Below are positions 8,492 to 17,955 of a stretch of DNA of 55,555 nucleotides, in pieces (within the stretch, counting starts at the first letter, position 1; each line of letters opens with the position of its first letter). The notes under the pieces were generated by a model. That model worked only from the letters and a program-made list of their open reading frames with translations. It ran no database searches and had not been told where the DNA came from. This DNA is from Acidovorax sp. sic0104 (GTDB taxonomy: Bacteria > Pseudomonadota > Gammaproteobacteria > Burkholderiales > Burkholderiaceae_C), in NCBI RefSeq assembly GCF_019219095.1, contig NZ_JAHUWH010000027.1, positions 1 through 55,555 on the forward strand. Reading direction: 5' to 3'. The position numbers and the translations under genes were made by a program.

Positions 8492-10500
8492 CAGAAGCTG
8501 AACCCCAGCCGCAGGTGCACCCGCACCTCCTTGGTCTTCACACCGTAGGCCAGGTCTGCCTGCAGCGGGCCCACGGGGCTGCGCCAGCGCACGCCCGCGC
8601 CCACGCCGACGCGCGGGTCCAGGTCGCCCGCGCGGTCGGCCACGGCGCCTGCATCCACGAACACGGTGCTTTCCCAGTCGGTCATCTCGCCCTTGTAGAC
8701 GATGGGGCGCTGCCACTCGACGCTGCCCACGGCCATGTAGCGGCCGCCATACAGCTGGCCGTTGTCGGTGCGGGCGCCGATGCTGCGGTAGCCGTAGCCC
8801 CGCACGGTGGTGTCGCCACCGGTCAGAAAGAGCTGCGTCACGGGCACCTGGGCGCCGTCGCGCGCCAGCACGGCACCGGCCTCGGTGCGCACGGCGATGC
8901 GGGCATTGCGGCCCTGGCCGGCATCGTCCTGCACGCGGCCTGCGGGGATGAAGGTCTGCCAGCGCACGAGCGTACGCACGAAGGGGTCGCGCTCGGGCCG
9001 CAAGGTGGTGCCCAGCCCCAGCTCCACGGCGATGCCATGGCCCCGCGTGGGCGCGGTCATGTTGTTGAAGTAGCGGCCCGTCCAGCCGTAGTTGACGCTG
9101 ACGGCGGTACCCGAGGGCGGTGCGCCCGCGCCCTGGCTGTTGGCGTAGTCGTACTGCAGGAAGTAGCTGCGGTCGATGGCCTTGGTGCTCTTGCTGCGGC
9201 CCGAGCGCAGGCGGCCGCTGTTGGTCTCGAAGTCGCCCGTGTCCTCGCGCTGCACCTGGCCGCCTGCGAACCAGCGCCAGCCGTTGGTGTCGGGCAGTGC
9301 CGTCCATTCGGTGCTGGCCAGTTTCGTCTCGCGGTCGAGCGACAGCTTGCTGACTGCGCGCCAGCCGATGCCGGGCAGCTTGTTGTGGATGTGCTCCAGC
9401 GACAGGCGCGCGCCGCTGTCGGTGGAAAAGCCGGGGCCGAACACCAGCTTTTGCAGCGGCGCCTCGCGCACCTGGGCCACCACGGGTGCGGCCTGCGGGT
9501 CGGTGCCTTCGGTGTCGAGCGTGAGGAACACAGCGTCGTAATACCCGCTGCTGGCCAGGCGCAATTGGGCGTCCAGCAACTCGGCCTCGTCGTATACCGC
9601 GCCGGTGGGCAGGCGCGCCAGGCGCCGTGCGCCGTCGGGGTCATAGCGCTCGCTGCCCTGCACGCGCAGGGGGCCGAAGCGGTAGGCCGGGCCGGGGTCG
9701 TAGGTGACGCTCAGCTTTGCCTCGTGCTTGTCGGCGTCGATCTCGGCGCGGCTGTTGGCGATGCGGGCAGTGGGGTGGCGGCGGGCCTGCAGCTGGCGCA
9801 GGCCATCGGTCTTGGCCGAATCCCACGCCGACTGCGTGAACGCCAGGCCCGGCGACAGGGACCAGTTGCGCTGCACGCGCTGCTGCTGGCGGGTGGTGGC
9901 CTTGGCGTCTTCGGGGTCTGCTGCGGGGTTGCCCGAGAAGTCGATGTCCGCGCTGGCGATGTGGGTCTGCGGCCCGGGCTGTACGGTGACCACCACGGTG
10001 CGCGGCGCGGCCTTGGAGTCCGGCGTTTCGGTCAGCTCGACAGTGATGGTGGGGGCGAAGTAGCCCAGGGCGCCCAGCAGCTCGCGTGCGTTGGCGTCGG
10101 CCGCGCCCAGCAGGCGCTGAAGCTCGCTGGCATTCACGTCGGGCAGGTTGCGAAAGCGCTGCAGCTCCAGGTGCCGCTGCAGCGTGCCGCGCACGGTATC
10201 GGGCGCGCGCACTTCGACCGCGAACGAGGGCGATGAAGACTCTGCAATGACCGGCGACGTGCCCGATGCGTTGTCGCCCTCGTCCTTGTCGACCCCGGGC
10301 CGCAGCATGCTGCAGCCTTGCAGGCCCAGCACGCCAACAAGCAGCAACGCCGGCCACAGGGCCGGCGTTGGGGAGATGGCGGTGGGGCGCAGGGGGCTGA
10401 AAGGCACGGTGGGCAAGGGAGTGTGGGGCGTCCGGGGCGTCAAAAACGGCGTTTCAGGTGTCTTGCACGCCGCACCTGCACCTTGTTGGTGCCCTGACAC
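8491..10500 (-). CDS. tamA: Outer-membrane assembly protein TamA (BamA/Omp85 family)
   Basis: 669 residues from a GTG at 10500. No in-frame ATG precedes the hydrophobic leader, so the exact start is uncertain. The leader LWPALLLVGVLGLQGC ends in a cysteine like a lipobox. POTRA-type repeats occupy about residues 80-330, followed by a 16-strand barrel-like region with the Omp85 motifs GGDTTVRGYGYRSIGA and VFVDAGAV. It ends in LRLGFSF, a typical aromatic C-terminal beta-signal. It is coupled to tamB downstream by a one-base overlap. The partner inserts outer-membrane proteins. Confidence 0.93.
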   Translation of the reverse strand: MSGHQQGAGAACKTPETPFLTPRTPHTPLPTVPFSPLRPTAISPTPALWPALLLVGVLGLQGCSMLRPGVDKDEGDNASGTSPVIAESSSPSFAVEVRAPDTVRGTLQRHLELQRFRNLPDVNASELQRLLGAADANARELLGALGYFAPTITVELTETPDSKAAPRTVVVTVQPGPQTHIASADIDFSGNPAADPEDAKATTRQQQRVQRNWSLSPGLAFTQSAWDSAKTDGLRQLQARRHPTARIANSRAEIDADKHEAKLSVTYDPGPAYRFGPLRVQGSERYDPDGARRLARLPTGAVYDEAELLDAQLRLASSGYYDAVFLTLDTEGTDPQAAPVVAQVREAPLQKLVFGPGFSTDSGARLSLEHIHNKLPGIGWRAVSKLSLDRETKLASTEWTALPDTNGWRWFAGGQVQREDTGDFETNSGRLRSGRSKSTKAIDRSYFLQYDYANSQGAGAPPSGTAVSVNYGWTGRYFNNMTAPTRGHGIAVELGLGTTLRPERDPFVRTLVRWQTFIPAGRVQDDAGQGRNARIAVRTEAGAVLARDGAQVPVTQLFLTGGDTTVRGYGYRSIGARTDNGQLYGGRYMAVGSVEWQRPIVYKGEMTDWESTVFVDAGAVADRAGDLDPRVGVGAGVRWRSPVGPLQADLAYGVKTKEVRVHLRLGFSF

Positions 10501-10573
10501 TATGCCCTGAAAGTTTGGCGGTCCTTGTCAGACAGCTTCGCTCACTGTGCCCCCGCGCACAGTGCCTGCGGTT

Positions 10574-11761
10574 CTACTTGGACAGCAGGCGCATGGTTTC
10601 TTCCAGCCCCTTGAGCGACAGCGGGTACATGCGGTTGCCCAGCAACTGCTGGATGATGCTGATGCTCTGGCGGTACTGCCAGACGCCCTGCGGCTCGGGG
10701 TTGATCCAGGCGTGCTTGGGAAAGGCATGCGTGAGGCGCTGGATCCATTCGGCGCCCGCTTCCTCGTTGTTGTACTCCACGCTGCCGCCGGGTTGCAGGA
10801 TCTCGTACGGGCTCATGGTCGCGTCGCCCACGAAGATCAGCTTGTAGTCGCGGTTGTACTTGCGGATGATGTCCCAGGTCGGGAACTTCTCGGCGAAGCG
10901 GCGCCGGTTGTTCTTCCACATGAAGTCGTACACGCAGTTGTGGAAGTAGTAGAACTCCAGGTGCTTGAACTCTGTCTTCACGGCGCTGAACAGCTCTTCC
11001 ACGCGCTGGATGTGCTCGTCCATGGTGCCGCCCACGTCCATGAGCAGCAGCACTTTCACGTTGTTGTGCCGCTCGGGCACCATCTTGATGTCCAGGTAGC
11101 CGGCGTTGGCCGCCGTGCTGCGGATGGTGTCGGGCAGATCCAGCTCCAGGTCGTGGCCTTCGCGTGCGAACTTGCGCAGGCGGCGCAGGGCCACCTTGAT
11201 GTTGCGCGTGCCCAGCTCCTGCTGGTCGTCGTAGTCCTTGTAGGCGCGCTGCTCCCACACCTTGACGGCGCTCTTGTTCTTGCCCGCGCCGCCGATGCGA
11301 ACGCCCTGCGGGTTGTAGCCGCCGTGGCCGAAGGGGCTGGTGCCGCCGGTGCCGATCCACTTGCTGCCGCCCTCGTGGCGCTCCTTCTGTTCTTCCAGGC
11401 GCTTCTTGAGCGTCTCCATCAGCTCATCCCAGCCCATCTTCTCGATGGCGGCCTTCTGCTCGGGCGTGAGCTCGTTCTCCAGGATCTTGCGCAGCCAGTC
11501 GGCGGGCACTTCCTTGGTGAAGTCGGCCACCATCTCCACGCCCTTGAAGTAGGCGCCAAAGGCCCGGTCGAACTTGTCGTAGTGCTTTTCGTCCTTGACC
11601 AGGGTCAGGCGAGAGAGGTTGTAGAAATCGTCCAGGCTCCAGGCGTCGTCCGAGCGGGGTCCCACCACGCCCGCCTGCAGGGCTTCAAGCAGGGTGAGGT
11701 ATTCCTTGACCGACACCGGCAGCTTGGCCGCGCGCAGCGTGTAGAAGAAGTCTATGAGCAT
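10574..11761 (-). CDS. VWA domain-containing protein (CoxE-like)
   Basis: A 395-residue soluble protein. The N-terminal half is helical with a charged stretch (about residues 125-145). The C-terminal half is a von Willebrand A domain beginning at VLLLMDVGGTMDEH, where the usual DxSxS metal site reads D-x-G-G-T. Such proteins usually work with MoxR AAA+ ATPases as chaperone or metal-insertion pairs. A MoxR gene lies three genes upstream on the same strand, 21 bases separate it from the acetyltransferase gene, and tamA follows downstream. The family is clear; the client protein is unknown. Confidence 0.85.
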   Translation of the reverse strand: MLIDFFYTLRAAKLPVSVKEYLTLLEALQAGVVGPRSDDAWSLDDFYNLSRLTLVKDEKHYDKFDRAFGAYFKGVEMVADFTKEVPADWLRKILENELTPEQKAAIEKMGWDELMETLKKRLEEQKERHEGGSKWIGTGGTSPFGHGGYNPQGVRIGGAGKNKSAVKVWEQRAYKDYDDQQELGTRNIKVALRRLRKFAREGHDLELDLPDTIRSTAANAGYLDIKMVPERHNNVKVLLLMDVGGTMDEHIQRVEELFSAVKTEFKHLEFYYFHNCVYDFMWKNNRRRFAEKFPTWDIIRKYNRDYKLIFVGDATMSPYEILQPGGSVEYNNEEAGAEWIQRLTHAFPKHAWINPEPQGVWQYRQSISIIQQLLGNRMYPLSLKGLEETMRLLSK

Positions 11762-11782
11762 GTTGTGGGCTCCTGGCGCTTG

Positions 11783-12382
11783 TCAGGTCTGCGTATGGCG
11801 CTCTAAAAGATATAGCAACTGCGCCTTGGCTTCGGGCCACTCGCCAGCGCGCATGCTGTACATCACCGTGTCGCGGATGGTGCCGTCGCGGCGCAGCGCG
11901 TGGCCGCGGATGACGCCGTCCTTCCTGGCACCCAGGCGCTCGATGGCGCGCTGCGAGGCGAAGTTGTAGTTGTCGGTGCGCCAGCCCACCACGTGGCAGC
12001 CCAGCATGTCGAAAGCATGGCCCATGAGCAGCAGTTTGCAGGTGGTGTTGACGTGGCTGCGCTGCACGCTCTGGCGGTACCAGGTGTAGCCGATCTCCAC
12101 TCGGCGCACGGCGGGCACGATGTCGTGGAAGCTGCTGGAGCCCAGCACCTGGCCGGTGGCTTCGTCGATGACGGCGAAAGCGAAGCGGTGGCCTTCGTCG
12201 CGGCCTTTCAGGGCGGTCTCGATGTAGGCGCGCGTGTCCTGCGGCTCGGGAACCGAAGTGATACGCAGCTTCCACAGCTCGCCGTCGGCTGCGGCCAGGC
12301 GCAGGCCTTCTTCGTGCGACAGTGCCAGGGGCTCCAGGCGTACGCCGCGGTCGGTCAGGGTGACGGGTTCTACAAAGGCCAT
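11783..12382 (-). CDS. GNAT family N-acetyltransferase (RimJ/RimL-like)
   Basis: 199 residues from MAFVEPVTLTDRGVRLEPL. The fold motifs are RLEPL at the start, the central acceptor region GSSSFHDIVPAVRRVEIGYTW, and the acetyl-CoA binding part with NFASQRAIERLGARKDG near residue 150, typical of the RimJ/RimL group that acetylates protein N-termini or small amines. The longer frame upstream is rejected because its extra residues overlap the membrane protein gene. It sits between a MoxR/small membrane protein pair and the VWA gene. The substrate cannot be predicted. Confidence 0.85.
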   Translation of the reverse strand: MAFVEPVTLTDRGVRLEPLALSHEEGLRLAAADGELWKLRITSVPEPQDTRAYIETALKGRDEGHRFAFAVIDEATGQVLGSSSFHDIVPAVRRVEIGYTWYRQSVQRSHVNTTCKLLLMGHAFDMLGCHVVGWRTDNYNFASQRAIERLGARKDGVIRGHALRRDGTIRDTVMYSMRAGEWPEAKAQLLYLLERHTQT

Positions 12383-12431
12383 GTTGCTGTCTTTGCGGTT
12401 GTTGCCTTCAAGCGTGCGTGCCTCAAGCCAC

Positions 12432-12671
12432 TCAATCTTTGGTGCGCTCGCGGCGGCTCTTCTGCCAGCGCCGCGCCGCATGCAGGCCCAGGCCGCCGCC
12501 CAGGCCCACCAGGGCAATGCCCAGCAGCGCCTTGGTGCCGTAGCCGGGGGCAAAGATATCGAGGCCCAGCCACTGGCCGATCCAGAAGCCGGCCAGCGCG
12601 CCGCCGACGAAACCGATGGCGTCGGCAATGCCGTCGAGCAGCGAGGGAGTGGGCGGGGTGGGCTGGGTCAT
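12432..12671 (-). CDS. Small glycine-rich membrane protein
   Basis: 79 residues from MTQPTPPTPSLLDG. Two predicted hydrophobic segments (GFVGGALAGFWIGQWLGL and ALLGIALVGLGGGLGLHA) carry glycine zippers, and the C-terminus is strongly basic. A start 22 codons further upstream is possible but adds a low-complexity leader. It lies between the MoxR and acetyltransferase genes on the same strand. I do not recognise a named family. Confidence 0.6.
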   Translation of the reverse strand: MTQPTPPTPSLLDGIADAIGFVGGALAGFWIGQWLGLDIFAPGYGTKALLGIALVGLGGGLGLHAARRWQKSRRERTKD

Positions 12672-12783
12672 GGGGGCTTGTTCAAGTGGGTCAACTGAAG
12701 GCCTGCCGCCGGGCTGCGTCAGGGCGGGCCAGCCCAATTTTTGGGGGGAGGGCAGCGGCCCGTGGAACGGCGGAGCGTGGCGG

Positions 12784-13638
12784 TCAACGATTCCTTTGGT
12801 TCATGAACACCAGCTTCTCGAACAGGCTCACGTCCTGTTCGTTCTTGAGCAGCGCACCCACCAGTGGCGGCACGGCCACCTTGTTGTCGGCGCTTTGCAG
12901 TGCGGTCAACGGAATGTCTTCGGCCACCAGCAGCTTGAGCCAGTCGAGCAGCTCACTGGTCGAAGGTTTCTTCTTGAGGCCGGGGAGGTTGCGCACGTCG
13001 TAGAAGGTCTTCATCGCGACGGAAAGCAGCTCGCTCTTGAGCGTGGGGAAGTGCACGCCCACGATCTGGCGCATGGTGTCGGCCTCGGGGAACTTGATGA
13101 AGTGAAAGAAGCAGCGGCGCAGGAAGGCGTCGGGCAGCTCTTTTTCATTGTTGGAGGTGATGAACACCAGGGGGCGGTGCTTGGCCTTGATGAGCTCGCG
13201 CGTCTCGTAGCAGTAGAACTCCATGCGGTCGATCTCGCGCAGCAGGTCGTTCGGAAACTCGATGTCGGCCTTGTCGATCTCGTCGATCAGCAGGGCGACG
13301 GGACGGTCGGCCGTGAAGGCCTGCCACAGCACGCCCTGGACGATGTAGTTGCGGATGTTCTTCACGCGTTCGGCGCTGTCGCCATCATTGAGCTGGCTGT
13401 CGCGCAGGCGGCTCACGGCGTCGTATTCATACAGGCCCTGCTGCGCCTTGGTGGTGGACTTGATGTGCCATTGCAACAGTGGCATGTCCAGCGCCTGGGC
13501 CACTTCCTCGGCCAGCATGGTCTTGCCGGTGCCGGGCTCACCCTTGATGAGCAGTGGGCGCTGCAGGGTGATGGCTGCATTCACGGCGAGCATCAGGTCT
13601 TGGGTGGCGACGTAGTTCTGGGAACCTTGGAATTTCAT
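12784..13638 (-). CDS. MoxR family AAA+ ATPase
   Basis: 284 residues from MKFQGSQNY. Walker A is GEPGTGKTM, Walker B is ALLIDEIDKA, sensor 1 is FITSNNEKELPDAFLRRC, and the latter includes the arginine finger region. MoxR ATPases remodel partner proteins, often with VWA-domain cofactors such as the one encoded at 10574-11761. A start four codons upstream exists but is less likely. The gene is divergent from the cytochrome c gene. Confidence 0.9.
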   Translation of the reverse strand: MKFQGSQNYVATQDLMLAVNAAITLQRPLLIKGEPGTGKTMLAEEVAQALDMPLLQWHIKSTTKAQQGLYEYDAVSRLRDSQLNDGDSAERVKNIRNYIVQGVLWQAFTADRPVALLIDEIDKADIEFPNDLLREIDRMEFYCYETRELIKAKHRPLVFITSNNEKELPDAFLRRCFFHFIKFPEADTMRQIVGVHFPTLKSELLSVAMKTFYDVRNLPGLKKKPSTSELLDWLKLLVAEDIPLTALQSADNKVAVPPLVGALLKNEQDVSLFEKLVFMNQRNR

Positions 13639-13686
13639 GAGGGAAATCACCGGATCGTTGATGGATGGGGCTTGACAGGCGCTGGC

Positions 13687-13692
13687 TATAAT
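13687..13692 (+). promoter_or_regulatory. Candidate -10 element for the cytochrome c gene
   Basis: A perfect TATAAT lies 57 bases before the ATG. A TTGACA at 13672 is only nine bases away, too close to be its -35 box, so the promoter assignment is tentative. Confidence 0.35.
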
Positions 13693-13749
13693 CTGCTGTT
13701 GATCAGATCCCCAGAGCTGACTGAACTTCCACGAGATTGTGCGCGCAAA

Positions 13750-14412
13750 ATGAACAAAACGCTGACCACGCTATTCGCCCTGGCTGTCGCTTCCGTGACC
13801 GCCGTCTCCCATGCCCAGGAAGCCAAAGGCGACGTGGAAGCAGGCAAGCAAAAGATCGCCATGTGCATCGGCTGCCACGGCATTCCGGGCTACCAGGCCA
13901 GCTTTCCGGAAGTGCACAAGGTGCCGATGATTTCGGGCCAGAGCGCCAAGTACATCGCAGCTGCGCTCACCGCCTACCAAAAGGGCGAGCGCAAGCACCC
14001 CACCATGCGCGGCATCGCCGATTCGCTGTCTGAAAAGGACATCGCCGACGTGTCTGCCTACTACGAGCAGCATGGCAAGACCGGTGCTGAGCTTCCCGCC
14101 AAGCCCGGCCGCGAACCCAGCGTGCAGGTGGCCGAGTTGCTCAAGAAGGGCGCCTGCGTTTCGTGCCACGGCGACAACTTCGCCAAGCCCATCGACCCGT
14201 CCTACCCCAAGATCGCAGGCCAGCACGCCGACTACCTTTTCGTGGCCTTGAAGTCGTACAAGGCCGAGAAGAACCCCAATGTGGGCCGCAGCAACGCCAT
14301 CATGGGCGGCGTGGCCAAGCAGTTCACCAATGCCGAACTCAAGGCGCTGTCCAATTACATCAGCGGCATCGACGGCGACCTGCATGTGGTGCCGCAATCG
14401 CGCTTTCGCTGA
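13750..14412 (+). CDS. Diheme cytochrome c4-type protein
   Basis: 220 residues with a signal peptide (MNKTLTTLFALAVASVTAVSHA). Two c-type heme sites are present, CIGCH near residue 38 and CVSCH near residue 138, and each domain has a later methionine ligand candidate (TMRGIA, IMGGVA). This two-domain layout is that of cytochrome c4/c553 periplasmic electron carriers. These donate electrons to terminal oxidases, which fits with the aa3 oxidase genes elsewhere in the window. The gene is followed by a rho-independent terminator, so it is probably monocistronic. Confidence 0.92.
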   Translation: MNKTLTTLFALAVASVTAVSHAQEAKGDVEAGKQKIAMCIGCHGIPGYQASFPEVHKVPMISGQSAKYIAAALTAYQKGERKHPTMRGIADSLSEKDIADVSAYYEQHGKTGAELPAKPGREPSVQVAELLKKGACVSCHGDNFAKPIDPSYPKIAGQHADYLFVALKSYKAEKNPNVGRSNAIMGGVAKQFTNAELKALSNYISGIDGDLHVVPQSRFR

Positions 14413-14461
14413 TCGCAGCAAGACCCCGGCGATGTGATCGGTCACCCGCCGCAGCCAGAAC

Positions 14462-14488
14462 AACCCGCCACGCACTGGCGGGTTTTTT
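14462..14488 (+). terminator. Rho-independent terminator
   Basis: The stem AACCCGCCA / TGGCGGGTT is followed by a T-run, directly downstream of the cytochrome c gene. Confidence 0.85.
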
Positions 14489-17076
14489 CATGCCTGCGTC
14501 GATGACGTCGACGATGGTGTGGGCAGCGAACCCGTGCCGTCGCCGTCCAGCGAACGCACCGACAAGTCCATCTCCTGCAGCAGCGCCGGGCGGCCGAACC
14601 AGTACCCCTGCGCGCTGGCGCAGCCCATCTCGCGCAGGCGCTGCGCGGCGGCCTGTGTCTCCACACCCTCGGCCACCACGGTCACGCCGAAACCCTGCGA
14701 CATGTTCAGCACGGCGGTGACGATGGCGGCGTTCTGCGGCGATTCGAGCAGGTTGCGCACAAAGCTCTGGTCCACCTTCACGCAGTCGAACGGCAGGCGG
14801 CTCAGATAGGCCAGCGACGAGTAGCCGGTGCCGAAGTCGTCGATGGCGATCTTCACGCCCAGCGCACGGATGCGCGCCAGGCGCTGGCCTGTCACCGCGT
14901 CGCCTTCGATCAGCACCGACTCGGTCAACTCCAGGGTCAGCCGCTGGGGCGACAGGCCGCTGGCTTCCAGCACCTGCTGCAGCGTGGCCGGGAAGTCCGA
15001 CTGGATGAGCTGACGCGCCGACACGTTCACATGCAGGTCGAACCCTTCGGGCAGTTGCGGCAGCTGCCGCGCGATGTCCTGCGTGGCGTGTCGCAGCACC
15101 CAGGCACCCAAGGCGAGGATCAGGTCTGACTCTTCGGCCACTGCAATGAAAACGCCAGGCGGCACCATGCCGCGTGTCGGGTGCTGCCAGCGCAGCAGCG
15201 CCTCGGCGCCGCTCACGCGGCCGGTGGACAGCTCGATCACGGGCTGGTAGTGCACGAGGAATTGGTCCTTTTCCAGGGCCTGGCGCAGCTCACTGGCCAA
15301 TCGTGCGCGCTCCTTCGATTGCTCTGCCATGGCGGGTTCGAACACCACGCACTGGTTCAGGCCGCGCCGCTTGGCCTCGCCCAGCGCGATGCTGGCGTTG
15401 CGCAGCCATTCGGGCAGGTTGTCGCCGCGCAGGTGCCCGCCCACTACGCCGACCGATGCGTGCACCATGACTTCGTCTGCTCCGGCGGAAAACGGCGTGG
15501 TGAACAGGGCCAGCACTGCCTTGGCAGTCTGCGCTTGCGACGCGGCATCGCCGCCGCTCAGGTGCAGCAGCGCGAACTCGTCGCCACCCAGGCGGGCCAT
15601 GAGTACCGGCGCTGGCAGGCGGGCGCGCAGGCGCTCGCTGACGGCCTGCAGCAGGCGATCGCCGGTGCCGTAGCCCACGTTGTCGTTGATGGCGCGGAAG
15701 GCGTCCAGCCCCACTAGCGCGAGCACCGCCGGCTGCGGTTCGGTCCAACTGGCCTGTTCCAGCAGTCCCCGGCGTGTGAGCAACTGTGTGAGGCTGTCGT
15801 AGATGAGCAGCTCGCGCATCTGGTTGAACGAGCGCTGCAGCCGGTCCGCCATCTGGTTGAATGCGTGCACGAGGATGGTGGTCTCCAGCAGCGGGCTGCT
15901 TTTTTCGATGCCCGTGCTCCATTCGCCGCGTGCAATCCGGTTGGCGGCTTCGGCCGTCATGAGGATGGGGCGGGCGGCGCGCTCGATGACCCATAGCCCG
16001 AGGATGAGGCCCAGCACGGCGATGGCAGCGGTGGCCAGCAGCGCCCGGCGGTTGGCGCTGCGCGAGTCGCCCAGCAGATCGGATTCGGGCAGCAGCACCA
16101 CGATGCGCCAGTCGATGCCGCGCGTGTCCGCATACGGCGTGACGCGGCCGAAGTAGTGCTCGTCCTGGTAGGTGAACCGAAAACCCGTGCCTGCCGCCGG
16201 GGGCACCTGCTGCTGAAGGTAGGGTCCTGCGGCGCGAATTTGCGGGCTTGCACTTTGTGCCACGGTCAGCCGCTCGCGCTGGCCGGAGGCGCCCAACTGG
16301 TCGCCGAGCGGCGCACCGGCCTCTGAATGCGCCACGATGCGGCCTTGCGCATCCGTGATGAAGATATGGCCCTGTCCGCGCAGAGGTTCCTCGCGCAGGA
16401 ATCGGCTCAGGCTGTCCAGGCGCACGTCGGCCTCCATCACGCCCAGCAGTTGCCCCTGCGCCACCACGGGGGAGGCGGCGGAGATGGTCACGTCGCCACG
16501 CTCGCCGGCCGTGGTGTAGATCGGCGACCACAGCGCCTTGCCCGACTGCGCCACCGGGGCGTACCAGGGCCGCACGCGCGGGTCGTAGTTGGGAAACGCG
16601 GCGGCCACCTTGTCCGGCGTGTCGCCTTCGTACACGTTCATCAGGCCCCGCGTCGTGCTGTCCTTGAGGATCAGCCTAAAGCCCCCTGGGGCGCTGGCCT
16701 CGCGGCGGATGCCCGCGTACTCGCCGGCCTGGCTGCCGAAGCTCAGCAGGCTGATTTGCTGGTGTTCGGCGTAAAGCGACGAAAAGACGCCCTGCAGGTG
16801 CAGATACACAGGCTGGAGGTCCCCGGGGCGGTACAGGCCATGGCGCGCTATCGCATCGCCGATGCTGCGCTGGATGAGGAACGGCGCCTCCAGGAACTCG
16901 GCCAGGCGCCCGCGCGAAGTGTTGGTGATGGCGTCGAGCAGGCGCACGCTTTCCTGGTCGATGAGATCGGTGATCTGCCGGTGCTGCGTGACGGCCTGCA
17001 GTGCCACCGTGGCTGCAAACAGCATGGCAAAAGGCACGGCGATGGCCGTTCGCAGGGAGAGCTGAAATGCGCGCAT
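14488..17076 (-). CDS. Membrane dCache-GGDEF-EAL cyclic-di-GMP signalling protein
   Basis: 862 residues from MRAFQLSLRTAIAV. Transmembrane helices lie near residues 8-30 and 350-370 and flank a periplasmic dCache-type sensor. A HAMP-like linker follows, then a GGDEF domain (ARLGGDEFALL, about residue 545) and an EAL domain (GAEALLRW, DDFGTGYSSLAYL, TVVAEGVET). The EAL catalytic motifs look intact, so c-di-GMP hydrolysis is likely. The GGDEF signature is intact, but the substrate loop reads NDNVGYGTGD (Tyr for the usual His) and no RxxD inhibitory site is visible. The domain may be a regulatory GTP binder or a weak cyclase. Confidence 0.92.
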   Translation of the reverse strand: MRAFQLSLRTAIAVPFAMLFAATVALQAVTQHRQITDLIDQESVRLLDAITNTSRGRLAEFLEAPFLIQRSIGDAIARHGLYRPGDLQPVYLHLQGVFSSLYAEHQQISLLSFGSQAGEYAGIRREASAPGGFRLILKDSTTRGLMNVYEGDTPDKVAAAFPNYDPRVRPWYAPVAQSGKALWSPIYTTAGERGDVTISAASPVVAQGQLLGVMEADVRLDSLSRFLREEPLRGQGHIFITDAQGRIVAHSEAGAPLGDQLGASGQRERLTVAQSASPQIRAAGPYLQQQVPPAAGTGFRFTYQDEHYFGRVTPYADTRGIDWRIVVLLPESDLLGDSRSANRRALLATAAIAVLGLILGLWVIERAARPILMTAEAANRIARGEWSTGIEKSSPLLETTILVHAFNQMADRLQRSFNQMRELLIYDSLTQLLTRRGLLEQASWTEPQPAVLALVGLDAFRAINDNVGYGTGDRLLQAVSERLRARLPAPVLMARLGGDEFALLHLSGGDAASQAQTAKAVLALFTTPFSAGADEVMVHASVGVVGGHLRGDNLPEWLRNASIALGEAKRRGLNQCVVFEPAMAEQSKERARLASELRQALEKDQFLVHYQPVIELSTGRVSGAEALLRWQHPTRGMVPPGVFIAVAEESDLILALGAWVLRHATQDIARQLPQLPEGFDLHVNVSARQLIQSDFPATLQQVLEASGLSPQRLTLELTESVLIEGDAVTGQRLARIRALGVKIAIDDFGTGYSSLAYLSRLPFDCVKVDQSFVRNLLESPQNAAIVTAVLNMSQGFGVTVVAEGVETQAAAQRLREMGCASAQGYWFGRPALLQEMDLSVRSLDGDGTGSLPTPSSTSSTQA

Positions 17077-17314
17077 CCGTGGGGGCTCCGTGGCCGGACT
17101 GTACGGACCGCACGCAAGGAGCATGCCGCGCGCAGCCAGGGTCGATGGGTCCTATGGATCCTACAGGTCCTTCAGGACCCATTGTGTGCGCCACCACGAA
17201 GAAGCCGCAAGCGCACCAAAAAATTGGCTCTACCGATGATGTTGTGCTGCAGCCTACGGCCAGGCGTGCAGCTCCCTGGTCCCGTGTGGCGACTGAGGGT
17301 TGCGGTGCCTGACC

Positions 17315-17749
17315 TTAGTCCTTGGTCGCGCGCCGCTGCACGCAGGCGATGTAGGCCTGGCCGTCGGGCGGGCGGCCCGCGCGCTGGCTTTCCCAGAGCA
17401 TTTCGCCCAGGCAGTCCATGGCGGCGTGGTGGGCGTCGTGCAGCGAGTCCAGGCGCGCTGTCAACAGTTCGACGGCCTGGCGGATGCCGCGGGGCTGGTC
17501 GATGCTGCACTGCTCGCTGATCGACAAATGCATCGACAAATGGAGGAAGGGGTTGGTCTGGCCCGGGGTTTCGTCGTAGTTGCGGGCCACGGCCGCGTCG
17601 GCGTCGGACAGATCGGCATGGTATTCGGGGTGCTCGGCAATCCACAGGCTGGCCAGCGTCTCGATGGCTTCCATGGGGGCGCCGGCCTGGGTCTTGGTGT
17701 GCACGCCGCAGAGAAAGCGGCGCACGTCGGCTTGGGAGGGGCTGAACAT
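17315..17749 (-). CDS. DUF1841 family protein
   Basis: 144 residues from MFSPSQADVRRFL. The family pattern is clear: a leading MFxPSxxxVRRF, the central WIAEHPEYHADL, and the conserved NPFLHLSMHLSISEQ segment followed by a DCLGEMLWESQR helix. DUF1841 proteins are conserved in beta- and gamma-proteobacteria without known function. A start six codons earlier is possible. No partner genes are evident. Confidence 0.85.
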   Translation of the reverse strand: MFSPSQADVRRFLCGVHTKTQAGAPMEAIETLASLWIAEHPEYHADLSDADAAVARNYDETPGQTNPFLHLSMHLSISEQCSIDQPRGIRQAVELLTARLDSLHDAHHAAMDCLGEMLWESQRAGRPPDGQAYIACVQRRATKD

Positions 17750-17955
17750 GGGCCGGGAGGTTAGCACGCACGCCCCGGGCCCTGTGGGAGCAGGGTTGCC
17801 TGCAAAGCCGTTTTCATGCGAGCTTGCCGGCTGTTGCGGCGCGGCGCCGTCCTACGTGTCGCGACTGCGGCCGCTCCTACATTTGCGGTACGCAGAGAGG
17901 GCCGGGTCCGATCTGCCAGATTTCATGAATGGCCCGGTGTTTGGGAGAGAGTTTT

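Noticed and set aside
8492..9307. Upstream in-frame extension of tamB to 9307
   Set aside because: It overlaps the tamA gene in another frame and has no protein-like features. The ATG at 8491 overlapping the tamA stop is the natural start.
13672..13677. TTGACA as the -35 box of the cytochrome c promoter
   Set aside because: Only nine bases separate it from TATAAT, too few for a sigma-70 promoter.
17150..17185. Repeated GGTCCT-type sequence and a collagen-like Gly-Pro frame before the GGDEF-EAL gene
   Set aside because: Short and not in a supported reading frame. Probably chance, or a weak hairpin.
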